A stretch of DNA of 64,000 nucleotides from Vermamoeba vermiformis (Eukaryota > Tubulinea > Echinamoebida). The stretch spans positions 62,001 through 126,000 of the forward strand of contig JBEWZL010000276.1 of NCBI GenBank assembly GCA_045837725.1. Direction: 5' to 3'. Of the stretch, positions 33,029-44,600 are shown piece after piece. The notes under the pieces were generated by a model, which saw only the letters and a list, made by a program, of their open reading frames with translations, searched no databases and was not told the origin of the DNA. The translations under genes and the position numbers were made by a program. Position 1 is the first letter of the stretch; every line of letters begins with the position of its first letter.

Positions 33029-34381
33029 ATGGCTGAAACAACACCGTACGTCGAAGTTCAATTAGGTTTTGCAGAGCCTTTTGAGGACGAGGGACAAAAT
33101 AACGTCTTTGCAAGCAAAATTGGAGGTCGTCCGGTATGTAGATCCAAATCTACCAACCAAAAAATTAAATAATGGCACTACTATTGTGCAATTTATTTTA
33201 TTTAAGCTACTCATAGTAGTAACGTAATTAATCAAATTTATTGGACAGAACTGGTTGATTCCTGAACATTTACCCACCACAGAATCATTACAATGCGGTA
33301 TTTGCCGTGGACCCATGTCATTTTTCTTGCAGGTAATTATTTGAGGCAGTTGGAGGCTTTTTTCTTCATTTTTTGCGGCCGAACCTGATTCTGATCGCGA
33401 TCCAGATCTACGCTCCGTTGGAAGAGTTCGATCACGCATATCACCGTTCATTATATGTATTTTGCTGCAAAAAAGGCTCGTGCCAGAAGCAGGATTTTTC
33501 ATCGAGGTAGGTGTCTTGAATTATTAACGTTCGGGTCTAACTGGGTTCATAGCGTTAAAATAATTCGTGGACAGCTGCCTTCCAACAATAAGTACTATTC
33601 TAAGGACGAAAAGGTCGTCTATACTGAAGAAGATAGAAAGAAATTTAATAGAGGTAAGATCCAGATCCTATGATCCGACGATCTGACTAATTTTTTAGCC
33701 GTGCTTTGCTGTGTCTGCGGAAAATTTGCTGATAAGCGATGTGCCCAATGCAAGAAGCGAGATTATTGCTCTAAAGAACATCAAACAGAGCATTGGAACC
33801 TTTTCAATCACTCAAAAGAATGCGCTCAAGTTCTCGAAGATAAATTGCAGAGTATGAAGCTTAGCGATGGTGAAAGCAAGAAAATTTTGACTAAATCGAC
33901 GTATATTTTCCCGGAATATGAAATTATTACGGATGCTGAAGAGCCTGTTGAAGAAGATGAAAACGAAAAAGAAAAGATCCAGAATTTAATTCAAGATTAC
34001 GAAAAGGAAGGTCCCGATGATGATAAAGACGATTTAGAAGCTGAAGATACCGAAGTCGACAAGGCGTTCTTAAATTTCCAGAAAGTAATCAAGCGAGAAC
34101 CAGATCAAATTCTCCGTTACGCTCGCGGTGAAGGATCCAAGCCTTTATGGGTGAATTCCAAGCAAATTTTAGAAGAGAAAGATGTTCCTAGATGTCGATA
34201 CTGCGGAGGTGAAAGAGTCTACGAGTTCCAGATCCTGCCTCAACTCCTTTACACGTTGAAAATTGAAGATCGACCAGATCCGATGGAATGGGCTAACTTA
34301 GTGGCATTTACTTGTAAAAATAGCTGCGTTAAGGAGGGTGTCACTTATTATGAGGAGGTCTTATTTAGACAAACTGATTAA
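33029..34381 (+). CDS. PDCD2: PDCD2 (programmed cell death protein 2), MYND type
   Basis: In animals and yeast (Tsr4) PDCD2 is a dedicated chaperone for ribosomal protein uS5 (RPS2). The N-terminus reads VQLGFAEPFE, then GGRPNWLIPEHLPT with a CGICRGPM zinc ribbon, as in the family. A MYND zinc finger (CCVCGKFADKRCAQCKKRDYCSKEHQTEHW) is complete, which separates PDCD2 from PDCD2L. An acidic middle follows. The PDCD2_C domain contains PDQILRYARGEGSKPLW, the CRYCGGERVYEFQILPQL zinc site and a C-terminal TYYEEVLFRQ. The gene has four to five exons and is transcribed divergently from the exchanger with 78 bp between the start codons. Confidence 0.93.
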
Positions 34382-34439
34382 ATAAAATTTTCTTCGATCG
34401 AGCAAAACAGACTGCTTTTTCGGCTATTTACTTTCTATA

Positions 34440-35013
34440 TTACATTTGCATGGCGTCTATCTCGTCTCTATTTTGATTGGGGTTATTTAACGCTAAAGAT
34501 TTCCTCATTTGAGCCAATTGCTGTTGCAGTAAATCGATCTTCATCGATTGGATCTCCAAATTTTTCTTAGCTCCGTATGTAGTGACTGAAGTTCGATATG
34601 GAGAGTTGTCTACTAAATTATTTAATTGATCTCGCAAGCCTTTTTGAACATCCTAGCGTTATAAAGCGGTGAGTAATTATTTATTTTCAGCCGATCGAGC
34701 TACTTACTCGCACGCCACCCACATAATCAGCAATTAATTTTTTAATATTTTCTGAATTTGCTTCGTCAAGGGCTGTTAGCTGCTCGCAAGCTTGTGAGGC
34801 TGTTTCTAATAGCGAAATAATTTTCTATTTTTAAATAATATTAGCACCAATACTTATAATTTACACATTGACGTAACAAATAAAAAAATAGTATATTTGC
34901 AAAATAAAATAATTATGCGCTTGCAAGCGCAATCTGGTGGTCGGATGTAATTTGTTTACCTGCTCCAATTGCTTTAAAGCGTCTATAGGATTTTCCGTCG
35001 TGGCATTGCTCAT
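34440..35013 (-). CDS. Mediator subunit MED11-like protein
   Basis: Three exons encode about 125 residues. MSNATTENPIDALKQLEQ splices to a helix TASQACEQLTALDEANSENIKKLIADYV, then VQKGLRDQLNNLVDNSPYRTS with TYGAKKN, then a C-terminal coiled coil (DLLQQQLAQMRKSL). The layout fits MED11 of the Mediator head: an N-terminal LE(D/Q)xE helix, a long helix, an L..QI..L segment and a YG/YS motif. Similarity is weak, and another small coiled-coil complex subunit is possible. Confidence 0.5.
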
Positions 35014-35157
35014 TATTGTATAGGTGAGTTGAATAATAAAGAAATAAGGAAGATTTTTTTCGGTCAATTCGTTCATGAAAATTTGACTGTTTTTGAATTA
35101 AATCACTACTGCAACACGAACACAATAGAATAGCATTAATATCAATATTTATTGATA

Positions 35158-36732
35158 ATGGAAATATTATCACCAAAGCAACGTTCAAACGGACGTCAAT
35201 TTTTCGATCCGTTCTTGGGCCAGAACGAGGAGAACGAAATAGAAACATACGACGAATTTTTAGAAAAAGTACATGGCAAGGATCCACACAGTATTGATAT
35301 GAGCGGTTGGAACTTTCAAGCTGTTGATTTTTCAGCGATGGATCCGGATGAGTGGAAAAAATATAATTTCAAAGGAGCCAGTTTTTGGGGCTGCACATTT
35401 CCTAAGGGTAATATTACAATTTTAGAATTTTCCGTTGCTAATTTACGTGAATAGGCGTAATGGTGTCCGTTTTGAGAGGAGATGGGCTTATGATCTGGGA
35501 AAATTTCGATGGCTTGCCCTTCAAAACCTTCAGAGGTGCGTTTTCGAACGTCCAAATATAGTTTTTAATTGTATTTTAGGTTTTATGTACACCCAACGCG
35601 AACTTATGGACAATGACGCTGCCATCTACCAACATTATTTAACGAACAAAAAGTTGCAAACGAAAATCGCCCAAACCGTACACGATAATTCTATTAGGTA
35701 AGTTTGAGTATTTATTTCAAGTAATATTAATCAGTTTCGGTAGTGACGCGCTGAGCGATTATCTGGAAGGCAAAACACCCGTTGGTGTCATGGGCGGTCA
35801 CAGATTAAGTCGTAGTAGCAAAGAATATAGAGATTTGGTTTATTTATGTCGAACATTGGCTCGCGCAGGATTTTTGATTGGTAAATCATTAAATTTCCTC
35901 GTCGAGCCCAATTAACCGTTTGTTGTAGTTACTGGTGGTGGTCCTGGTGCCATGGAGGCCGCTAATTTGGGTGCATATCTTGCTAATAGGTAATTTCATG
36001 GAATATATAATCATAATCAAGTTAATAACTAACCGGTACATTTAGAACTGACGAAGAAGTTGAAGAAGCTCTTGGAATTATTGGAAAACGAACTCCGAAT
36101 ACACTAGGCGAAGAGTACATTGACGTTGAAGCAGCGGATAATGTTTTAAAGAGATTTGGAATGCCGACGCACATGCCAAGGTAACCTCGCTAGATCCACC
36201 ATTTTCCGCGTCAGATTCACGCTTACTAATGCTACGATAGTCTTGGTATACCGACCTTCCGCTACGGCCACGAGCCTTCAAACAGATTCGCCACGTGGCA
36301 CGCGAAGTTCTTCTCTAACGCGATCAGAGAGGACTTCTTGTTAGGCATCTGCACGGGTGGTATATTGTTCACTCGTGGCGGCCCTGGAACGCGCCAAGAA
36401 ATCTTCCAAGCTGCTTGCCATAATCATTATACATCAGAGGATTTTATTAGACCAATGGTAAGTCCTAACGTCTATCATGGCTTGAGATGCAGATCCGGTT
36501 TGTACCTTGTCTGACCCTTTAGTAGGTCTTTATCGGAAAATCCTATTGGCTAGAAAGTGGCGTTTATCCGTTGCTATTTGATACGTCAAAAGGAGCCCCT
36601 TTTCATGAATTGTTACTCGTGACTGATGATTTTGACGAGATCGTGGCACATCTGGTTAAACACGCTGAAAATTATAAATTATCCCTGCACAAGAACTTAG
36701 AAGAGTACAAACTGAAGTTTTGGGAGATTTGA
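35158..36732 (+). CDS. LOG-family (Rossmann-like, 'lysine decarboxylase-like') protein
   Basis: About seven exons. Core motifs are VGVMGGHRLSR, FLIVTGGGPGAMEAANLGAYL (the nucleotide-binding GGGPG(A)MEA) and the catalytic-site loop GGILFTRGGPGTRQEIFQAAC. The last corresponds to PGGxGTxxE of cytokinin-activating LOG phosphoribohydrolases, with RGG in place of PGG. There is a roughly 120-residue N-terminal extension with pentapeptide-like pieces (FKGASFWGCTF) and an extra insert before the C-terminal part, so it is longer than classical LOGs. It belongs to the wider family of Rossmann nucleotide-binding proteins. A cytokinin role is not implied. Confidence 0.75.
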
Positions 36733-36852
36733 TGTAAATAAGTAAAAGCTGGCCGTCCAAACATTTTTTTCTTTTCATTGTTCCTTAATTGGCGTACAAG
36801 CGCCAGTAACAGCAAAGATATTGCCGTATATTTAAGTATGCAGTGGTGCTGA

Positions 36853-39800
36853 ATGGCTGGACTTGCTTCAAGTATGCGATCAAGACCCGGAAAAAATAAA
36901 GATCTGGCTGAATCATGATTAATTTTTCGTTATTTTAGGCATTGGATGCATATTTATAGCAGCTTTAGTTGTTGTTAATGGTAAGTGGTTCCACCGAAAT
37001 GACAAATCAATCGCGTCAGTTCGAGCATTAGTTCGAAATTGGATCGGGTAATTTTGGACACTAGTAATTTTGATTCTCAAAGTGCCATAAAGACGCAATA
37101 CTTTCAATAGTATGACACCCAGAAATTTGTATACTAAATTATATTTTGCAGCAAAAGATTAAAATTATTTTTATTGTTTTAATGGTAATCAAGATTTACA
37201 TTAATGTAATTAACTAGGGTGCTATACTCCGTTTGACTCGCCAATTCAAATTCCACAACGAGCATCTCTTGCAGTGATCAAAGACAGAATAATTTTTGCC
37301 GGTGGTGACAGCCCATCCCTAGACTCGTCGAATCAAGTTGTTATTTATGATGCTATTACCAAAGAAATCACAAATCTTACATTGCCAGTTGGACGCGTAC
37401 ATATTAGAGTTGTTGGATCTGGATCGACCGTTCTTTTTGCTGGAGGAGTTGCTGGAGGACTACGTGGCCAACAAAACTATCCATTCATTGACGTCCTTAA
37501 CTTGGAGACTCTCGATATTATAACGATACCATTGCCTACAGAAAGAGTCACTTTTCAAGCGGTCGTTGTTGGATCTAAAGCATATTTTTATAACAACGTT
37601 CTGTTCAGTTTCGACTTGGAAACGTTCAATATCAGTATGATAGAATCCAATGAGTTATTTGATAGTATGACAACGGATGGATCATTTATTTACTTCTTAA
37701 ACAACAGACAACAACGAGTTGACAGATTCGATCCGGCATCCGGAGACTGGGGCTTTTTTCAATATCGCGATACCACCATTTTCACGAGTTTATTTTACAG
37801 CCCAAGAGGAAAATTGATAGTTTTTAGCTCCGGTCGAATAATATCAATGCAGTTAAACGGACCAGTTACTTGGACACGCCAAGTGGTTGAAGACATGCGA
37901 GTCAGCTCTGCGGTGCCAGTACTCATTGGAGATTTCATTTATGTTCCAAATCGTCGAGTGATGGTAGTGCACGATCTTAACCAGAGAAACTCATTTGGAT
38001 TTCGAATGAGCCAAACTTTCTACTCAAATGACGAATCTGCAGCAGTACACGACGGAATTATTTACTACACTGGACGTGGACCAGCAACGACAGTATTGAC
38101 GGTCAACACGCGAGCACTTAATTCAATCTTTCCCCTTGGAATTGGGCCAGAGTGTCGAGCCTACAGTGGTTGGCAGTACGCTATTTTGGTTTCAGCGAAC
38201 AGAACGCCTTCTCACAACATTTGATTTGGCCTCACGAATGTCAGCCAATTTCACTTGGACCAACCCCAGAGCTCTTTCCTCCGCACAGCTTCCTGTTAGC
38301 AATAAGCTGTTAGTTAGTGACACCAACGAGCTATGACACGTTCAATTTCGACACGGTGGAGCTGGTGTCACGTGATTTCCCGAGCGATTTTCCACCTCTT
38401 GACCATTTTTGGAGTCATTCCGCTGGAGATTACGCAGTATTTCTATTGCGCAGCAATCCTTTAGTTCCTTTCTACGACGGAGCTGTTGACACGTGGACTT
38501 TATTGGCCCGCAATGCATCTCAACTTTGCGCTCGTGCACTGGTTGTGAACGGCCAAATTGTCCTCCTATGCGGTACCAGTTGGTTGGAAATCTACGACAT
38601 CACGTCAAATCAATGGCTCACACCAGTAGCGCTCGGAGGAAACAGAGTTTTATTCGATTTTGCGATAGTCGGACCACTCGTGTTCTTCTCGTTGGGTCAA
38701 ACAACTGATTCGACGATGATCGTGCACACGTACGACACTAGCAGTGGCGAGCACAGAGCTATTCATTTGCCTGTAGCAAGAATTCGAGCTTTTATCGCTT
38801 CAGTGAACGACGAATGGATAGTCATCTATGGTGGCTACACCCCCGAGAATATCTTGGCAACACGGGTGGACCTTTACAACATTCGGCAAGATAAGTGGGT
38901 ACCTATCGACCTGCCACCAATATCTGCTTGGCTTCGCGGAATTCGTTTGACTCACACTGGCAATGCAATTGCGTTTGGAAGAGTGACACGCGTTGACATT
39001 CTCGATTTGACAACCTTCACTTTCGTTGAAGTGCCTCACACATTCGTGGACTTATTTGGAATGGCAGCTGTAGGAAGCAAGATAATATGCACGGGATTAA
39101 TCTCGTTTGATATGTTTGATATAGCAATCTATGAAACGTCAACGCAGACTATTCAATCAATCGAACTTCGCGGATATGGCAACATCGGACTTTTGTACAC
39201 GTGGCAGAATATGTTTCATTTCAGCTATGGCAACTTTAGATACTTGATGCCTGTTTCAACAACATTTTCCGCCATTCAAAGTCACGAGATATTTTCTGGC
39301 TTTCCGACAAACTTCACGACGGATGCGCTGGGCTTCGGTCTTTCGTACAACTGGCGACACAATGGGAGTCCTGTCAATGCCACTGGACCTACGCTAGTGA
39401 TTCCAAGTGCACAGCGCGAGTCAGGAGGACTTTACCAAGTTCATATCATTGATCAGTGCTCCGAAAGAATGACACAACAAGCCCAGCTGATCGTCAACGG
39501 CCCTCCCGAGATAACATTGCCGCTTACAAACACAATTCTGTTGTGTCACGAAACACAGAACATCTCAACGAGCTACAATGAGCAAGTGTCGTTTAGTTGG
39601 ACAATAGCTGATGCTAGTGCACGTGACCTCAGGCTTTCCCTTTCTAATAGTGTCAGGCGACACACTTGAATGCAATTCCGATAATATCGTGTGCGTCACA
39701 GCATCGAATCCAGCAGGAAGAACTGACAGCTGTGCTACAGTGAGATTCCTCGAAGTTGATCGCATCTTTCAAGGTCCTAATCTCACGTCGTCATCAAGCT

Positions 39801-41515
39801 TACACTTCATAGGCTCGTCAGAGGAGCTACAGATATCGATTATAGAAGACTGGTGCACAAGTCACACGTGGTATGCAGACGGCAGAGAGCTGATGACATT
39901 CACCGACAGCTCGAGCAAGTACTCGGTGGAAGTGTCTCGAGGCATGGAGAAGACAGAGTTCTACGTGATCGCGCAGTGCGGAAACAATCGCGTGCGCTCA
40001 GAACCATTTATTTTTGGCGATATTGCACCACTGGAAGTCGGGCATTTTGTCCTGATTATGATTCTTTGCCCAATCGCAGCTCATCGGAGCTGTTGTCTCT
40101 GGCAGTTTTGGGAGTCAGACGACTCAAACGAGGTGCGGAACACGAGATAGAGCTGCAAGACATGCTGTCACGAGCCAAGACAGAGTCACTTCAGAAAGAC
40201 GCAACTCCGCTTATTCAAGCGACAAAATGGGAATGGACACCAACGGACGACTTCACCTACAAGTCGCTCGACTCTTTGCCGTTCTCAGTTGACACTTCAC
40301 AGTTGCGATTTGGTGACAGTAGCGATCCTCTCGAAGTTGACATGGTTGCTCAAAGTGACGTGATCTTTTCACTGAACAATGCCAAGTCAAAGAAACTGCT
40401 GAAACAACCACTTCTCAATGACACTCGAGTCGACATATACGTCCCAATATCACCGAAGTACGAGATAACTGTTGATCCTGCATCGTTTGAGCTATCTCAA
40501 AATGCATCAGTTCATGTGGCGGTGTCGGTCAAACTGCGAATGACAACACGGTGCAAGATCACTCTCGTAGTTGTTCTAGAACAACGAAAGATGTATTCGG
40601 CGATCGAGTTCAAGTTGTCTAGCAAGATGTCAACGTGGGTCGATCTCGAAGAGATCGAAATGAATGGAGAATTCCTTGGAGGCGGAGGGTAAGTTGTGAC
40701 ACGTGATGACATCTTTGACACTTTGACATTTTGACACGAACTGACACTTTGTTGTAGATTCGGTTCAGTTGTGCGAGGAGTGTATCGAGGCCAAGATGTT
40801 GCAGTGAAGAAGCTTCTGAGTCAATATCTGACCGACGATGTGAAGATCGAGTTCGAGCGAGAAGTGACACTGATGAAGAGCTTGCGACATCCCAACATTG
40901 TTCAGTTCGTTGGTGCATCAAATGTGAAAGAGAGTTTGGCGATTGTGATCGAGTACGCACCTCTTGGCAGTCTTGCAAGTGTGATGGCGAAACAGTCGCT
41001 GTCTATACAGCTCAAAGTGATGTGCTTGTTGGAGACTGCCAAAGCGTTGCAGTTCCTTCATTCGAACGGCATTGATTCATCGCGACATCAAGCCTCAAAA
41101 CATTCTCGTGTTCTCGCTCGAGACAAGAGCAGCAGTGCATGTGAAACTGACTGACTTTGGCACATCACGGTTCATCGCTGATGACCCCACAACGATCACG
41201 AAGAACGTTGGTACAATTGCATTCATGGCACCAGAAGCACTCGGTCGCAATCCACGCATTGACAAGAGTGCAGATGTTTACAGTTTTGCAGTGCTGATGT
41301 GGTCAGTGTTGTTCGAACAAGTGCCGTTCAAAGAGTTCAAATGGGACTCAGACATCGAACAACATGTCAAATCAGGCAACCGACTTCCGTTCCCTCATGG
41401 ACATGCGATCGATCCATCGTTGGTGAAACTGATTGAAGCCTGCTGGCAACATGATCCAACAGCTCGACCAACGATGAGCTCCGTTGTTCAACAAATTTCG
41501 TCCATGCAAATATAA
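36853..41515 (+). CDS. Kelch/Ig receptor-like TKL protein kinase, with several frame breaks
   Basis: Two small exons give a signal peptide (MAGLASSIGCIFIAALVVVN). A long ectodomain follows with Kelch-type blades (IIFAGGDSPSLDSSNQVVIYD, WIVIYGGYTPENILATRVDLY) and Ig-like segments (YNWRHNGSPVNATGPTL with SGGLYQVHI, then ITASNPAG-like repeats). A hydrophobic, probable membrane region lies near 40040-40120. The kinase domain has GGGGFGSVVRG split by an intron (40690-40757), AVKK, HRDIKPQN, DFGTSR and APEA; it is of tyrosine-kinase-like type. The frame shifts without any plausible intron near 38140, 38330, 39610, 40080 and 41068 (an extra T before IHRDIKPQN). Catalytic residues are otherwise intact. 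This is either a young pseudogene or an assembly with homopolymer-type indels. Confidence 0.75.
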
Positions 41516-41602
41516 AACATCTTTTTTTTGCAATAACAAGGATAGCAATACGAATAATAAGCTGGCACGGTCAGGATATTTCCTATTTCTTCTCGCAAAA
41601 AG

Positions 41603-41625
41603 TTTTCCCGCTAGCGGCGGGATTT
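41603..41625 (+). promoter_or_regulatory. Inverted pair of E2F-like sites
   Basis: TTTTCCCGC is followed after a few bases by GGCGGGATTTT on the same strand, so the two E2F-like cores face each other around a CCGCTAGCGG palindrome. It lies about 41 bp before the ATG of the F-box/ankyrin gene. Confidence 0.45.
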
Positions 41626-41665
41626 TGTCATTCACTTTTGCTTTGTGATTATCACGATACGTCAA

Positions 41666-44600
41666 ATGGCTGATGCAACAAGCATTGACTTGGTTGACGA
41701 TCTATGGCGAAGTGTATTTAACTTTGTATCTTTCGGCCAACGTCTCCGCTTAGCACAGGTAATTTTTGATTTTATTCTCGTAATAATATTTTTAAAATAA
41801 TATTTGGACACGAAACAAAAAGGTATATTTGTTATTCGTATGATTACCATATTTATCTAATAATAAACATTGTGTAGATAGCTTTCAATTATTTTATTTA
41901 TTATTTTTGTTTAGGTGTCAAAAAAATGGTACGAACTCGTGCACCATCCGTTTACGTGGCTAATTGTGGAAGTTGAAGATACACACAAAATCAGTACTGC
42001 ATTATTTATTCCTGGGTTAAGAAAATTCGTGGAAAAATACTGCACCGCAACTAAAGATCTGCGCTTGGTGTTGGTTGGGCCCATCATGCAGTCGGTAATT
42101 GCGAAAGTCGCTCCTGGAAGCAACAGGCTCTGCTCATAAGCCTGACAGTCGATCTTTCGTGGAGGAAGTGTAAATGTTGCTCGATTCAATTTTTCAATTG
42201 CCATCGTTGCAAAGATTGGTATTGTTAGGTTCGAAATCTATGTTTTCCTACACTCTAAAACAAGCTCCTGCTAGTAAGCACTTAAAGCTGTTTCGGACGA
42301 GTTTGACGTTGCATTCCGACTCTCTGCTGCCATTATTAGCTGTAAGTCAATCAAATACATTTCTTAGTTAATCATAAAATCGCTATTAGGGCGCGATTAA
42401 TCTAGAAGAGCTGTACTTTGACTTTCGGGTCAAATTTCCAAGTAATTTACCTCCAAATGTTGCTCCCAAGCTTCAACGATTAAGCTTGCCTAGAATTGCG
42501 GATGAAGACGTCACAGCACTCATCAACGCCATTCCGAACTTGAAGTACCTTCTTATTGAATCCTGTTCATATCCTGCAATCAGCCAGATCAACAATACTA
42601 CTGTCATAGTAGCAGACAAGGCATTCAAAAAACCAATCGACGTTGACAGGATCAAAGAGTTGGAGCCAATATTGGTGCCGTACACAAGCTTCTCTGAGCC
42701 TTTATTAGGCGCATTAATTCGAGACTTAGGATCGCTCGATGGTCCAGTGAACTATTTGGTAAAAGAATTGGGCTGGGATCTGAACGCGACGTAAGCAAAA
42801 AAATTCTGGTATTTAAATTACCAATATTTATTTTATTGATAGTAAACCGAAATATGTTTATCGACCGAGCTTCTATGAGAGCAAAAGTTCTGCGGTCGAG
42901 TATGCAATGCAAGTGGCTGTTCGGATGGATGATGCGCATATTGTGAATGAACTACTGAAGCTCAATGCTCTTGCGGAATGTCCGAACCCACACATATCAT
43001 ATTTGTCCGACGCTTCTAGTCCTGAAGTGACCTTATTATTGTTGCAAAATGGAGCGGATCCGAACAAAATGGTTAAAGCCATGAACGGTTTTGTTCCTGC
43101 ATTCATGAATATGATTCTTAGTAAACGAGGTAATTATTCTTAATTATCTAACATCGTTTACTAACCTAAATTAATGACAGATCTGAGAGAAGTTATAGAT
43201 TTCATCAAAGACAAGATTGACGTTCATTTTAAGTACAGCGGCAAATCAACTCTACACGTACGTAATTAAAAATCTTTGCGTTGAATTAAACTAATCAATT
43301 CGACTCAGTGGGCCTTAGAGAAAGATTGCTGGAATTTTTTTGATGCTTTTCTTGACGCTGGCGTGAAGCTTGAGACGTTTGGTTTACCTTCGTTGCTTTG
43401 CAAGGACCAAGCAAGAGTAAGTATTGTAATTCTATAGGTTGCAAATACTGACAATTTCTTTGAAGTTTCTGAAAGTGATGCGGACAAAAAGCTTCGTGGT
43501 TGATAACAGCCAGGAGGGCACAATCGGAAGTAAAAATTTGCTTCATTTGCTGGCCTTGTATGCACTAAACCCTCCACTGCCTCCCAAGTGGACTGTTAAG
43601 CTAGACGGTCCTTCAACTACAATTTTGGGACGGACTTGGTGCTTACCTTTTTCTTTCACACCCGGTCAATCGTCAAAATCACCGAAATTTGGCAATTCGG
43701 GAGGCACTAAATGGTCTTCTCCAAATGTTCCATCGAATCCATTCTCGTTTTCTACGCCACCGAAAACACCGACAAGTCCCACGAAACCGGAGTTCGAGTT
43801 GGATCCGACTTTAGAAGAGAAGTTTGCGACTCCATTTCAAAGTCCAAGCAGTGCCAACAATACAGCGTTGCCAAATAATCCTTTCTGGTTGCCAAGCCCA
43901 ACAAAAGGCTCCATTCAGACCTCGGATACGACTCCAACTTTCGCTGCAAAAGACACTGTAAAGGATGCAGCAACAAGCAACAATTTGTTTGCCCCAGTGG
44001 CATCTGTCAACCCATTCAGCACCACTTCACCTTCTGGCGTGATGAAGGACGACGAAATTTCACAGGAAAACCAAGCAGCGAAGCTTAACAAATCAAACGC
44101 GGAAGGATCAAAGTCCGTTGTTGACGCAGAAAAATCATTGATTTCCCTTGAAGTCTTTACGGAGAAATCTTTCACGGAGGTTTTTGAGCAAGTCTTGGAG
44201 CTAATGAGCGACAAGATCAATTCAACCAACAAAAAAGGCTGTACTGCTTTGCAGATGCTGTGTCGATCAAACTTACTTCTCGTGGACAAATGGAACCGAG
44301 TGAAACTATTGCTCGCTAAAGGCGCCGATGTAAACATTGCCGTAAGGAATTCTTACTTAACCTTGCTGTTGTTCAAAACTGACTTGAAGTTTAGAACGAA
44401 CGAGGCTGGAGTCCGCTCCACGCTGTCTGTTACCTTGGCGAATGGTCCTTGGTCGAGCTGTTGATTGACAATGGTGCAAAATTGGATGTTCAAGACAAGT
44501 ACGGCATCACGCCACTGGCAGCGGCGATTTATGGCATGCATTGCAACGAGACAGTGTCAAAGTGTCATTCATACTTTACCACTGCCCTGACAAAAACTCC

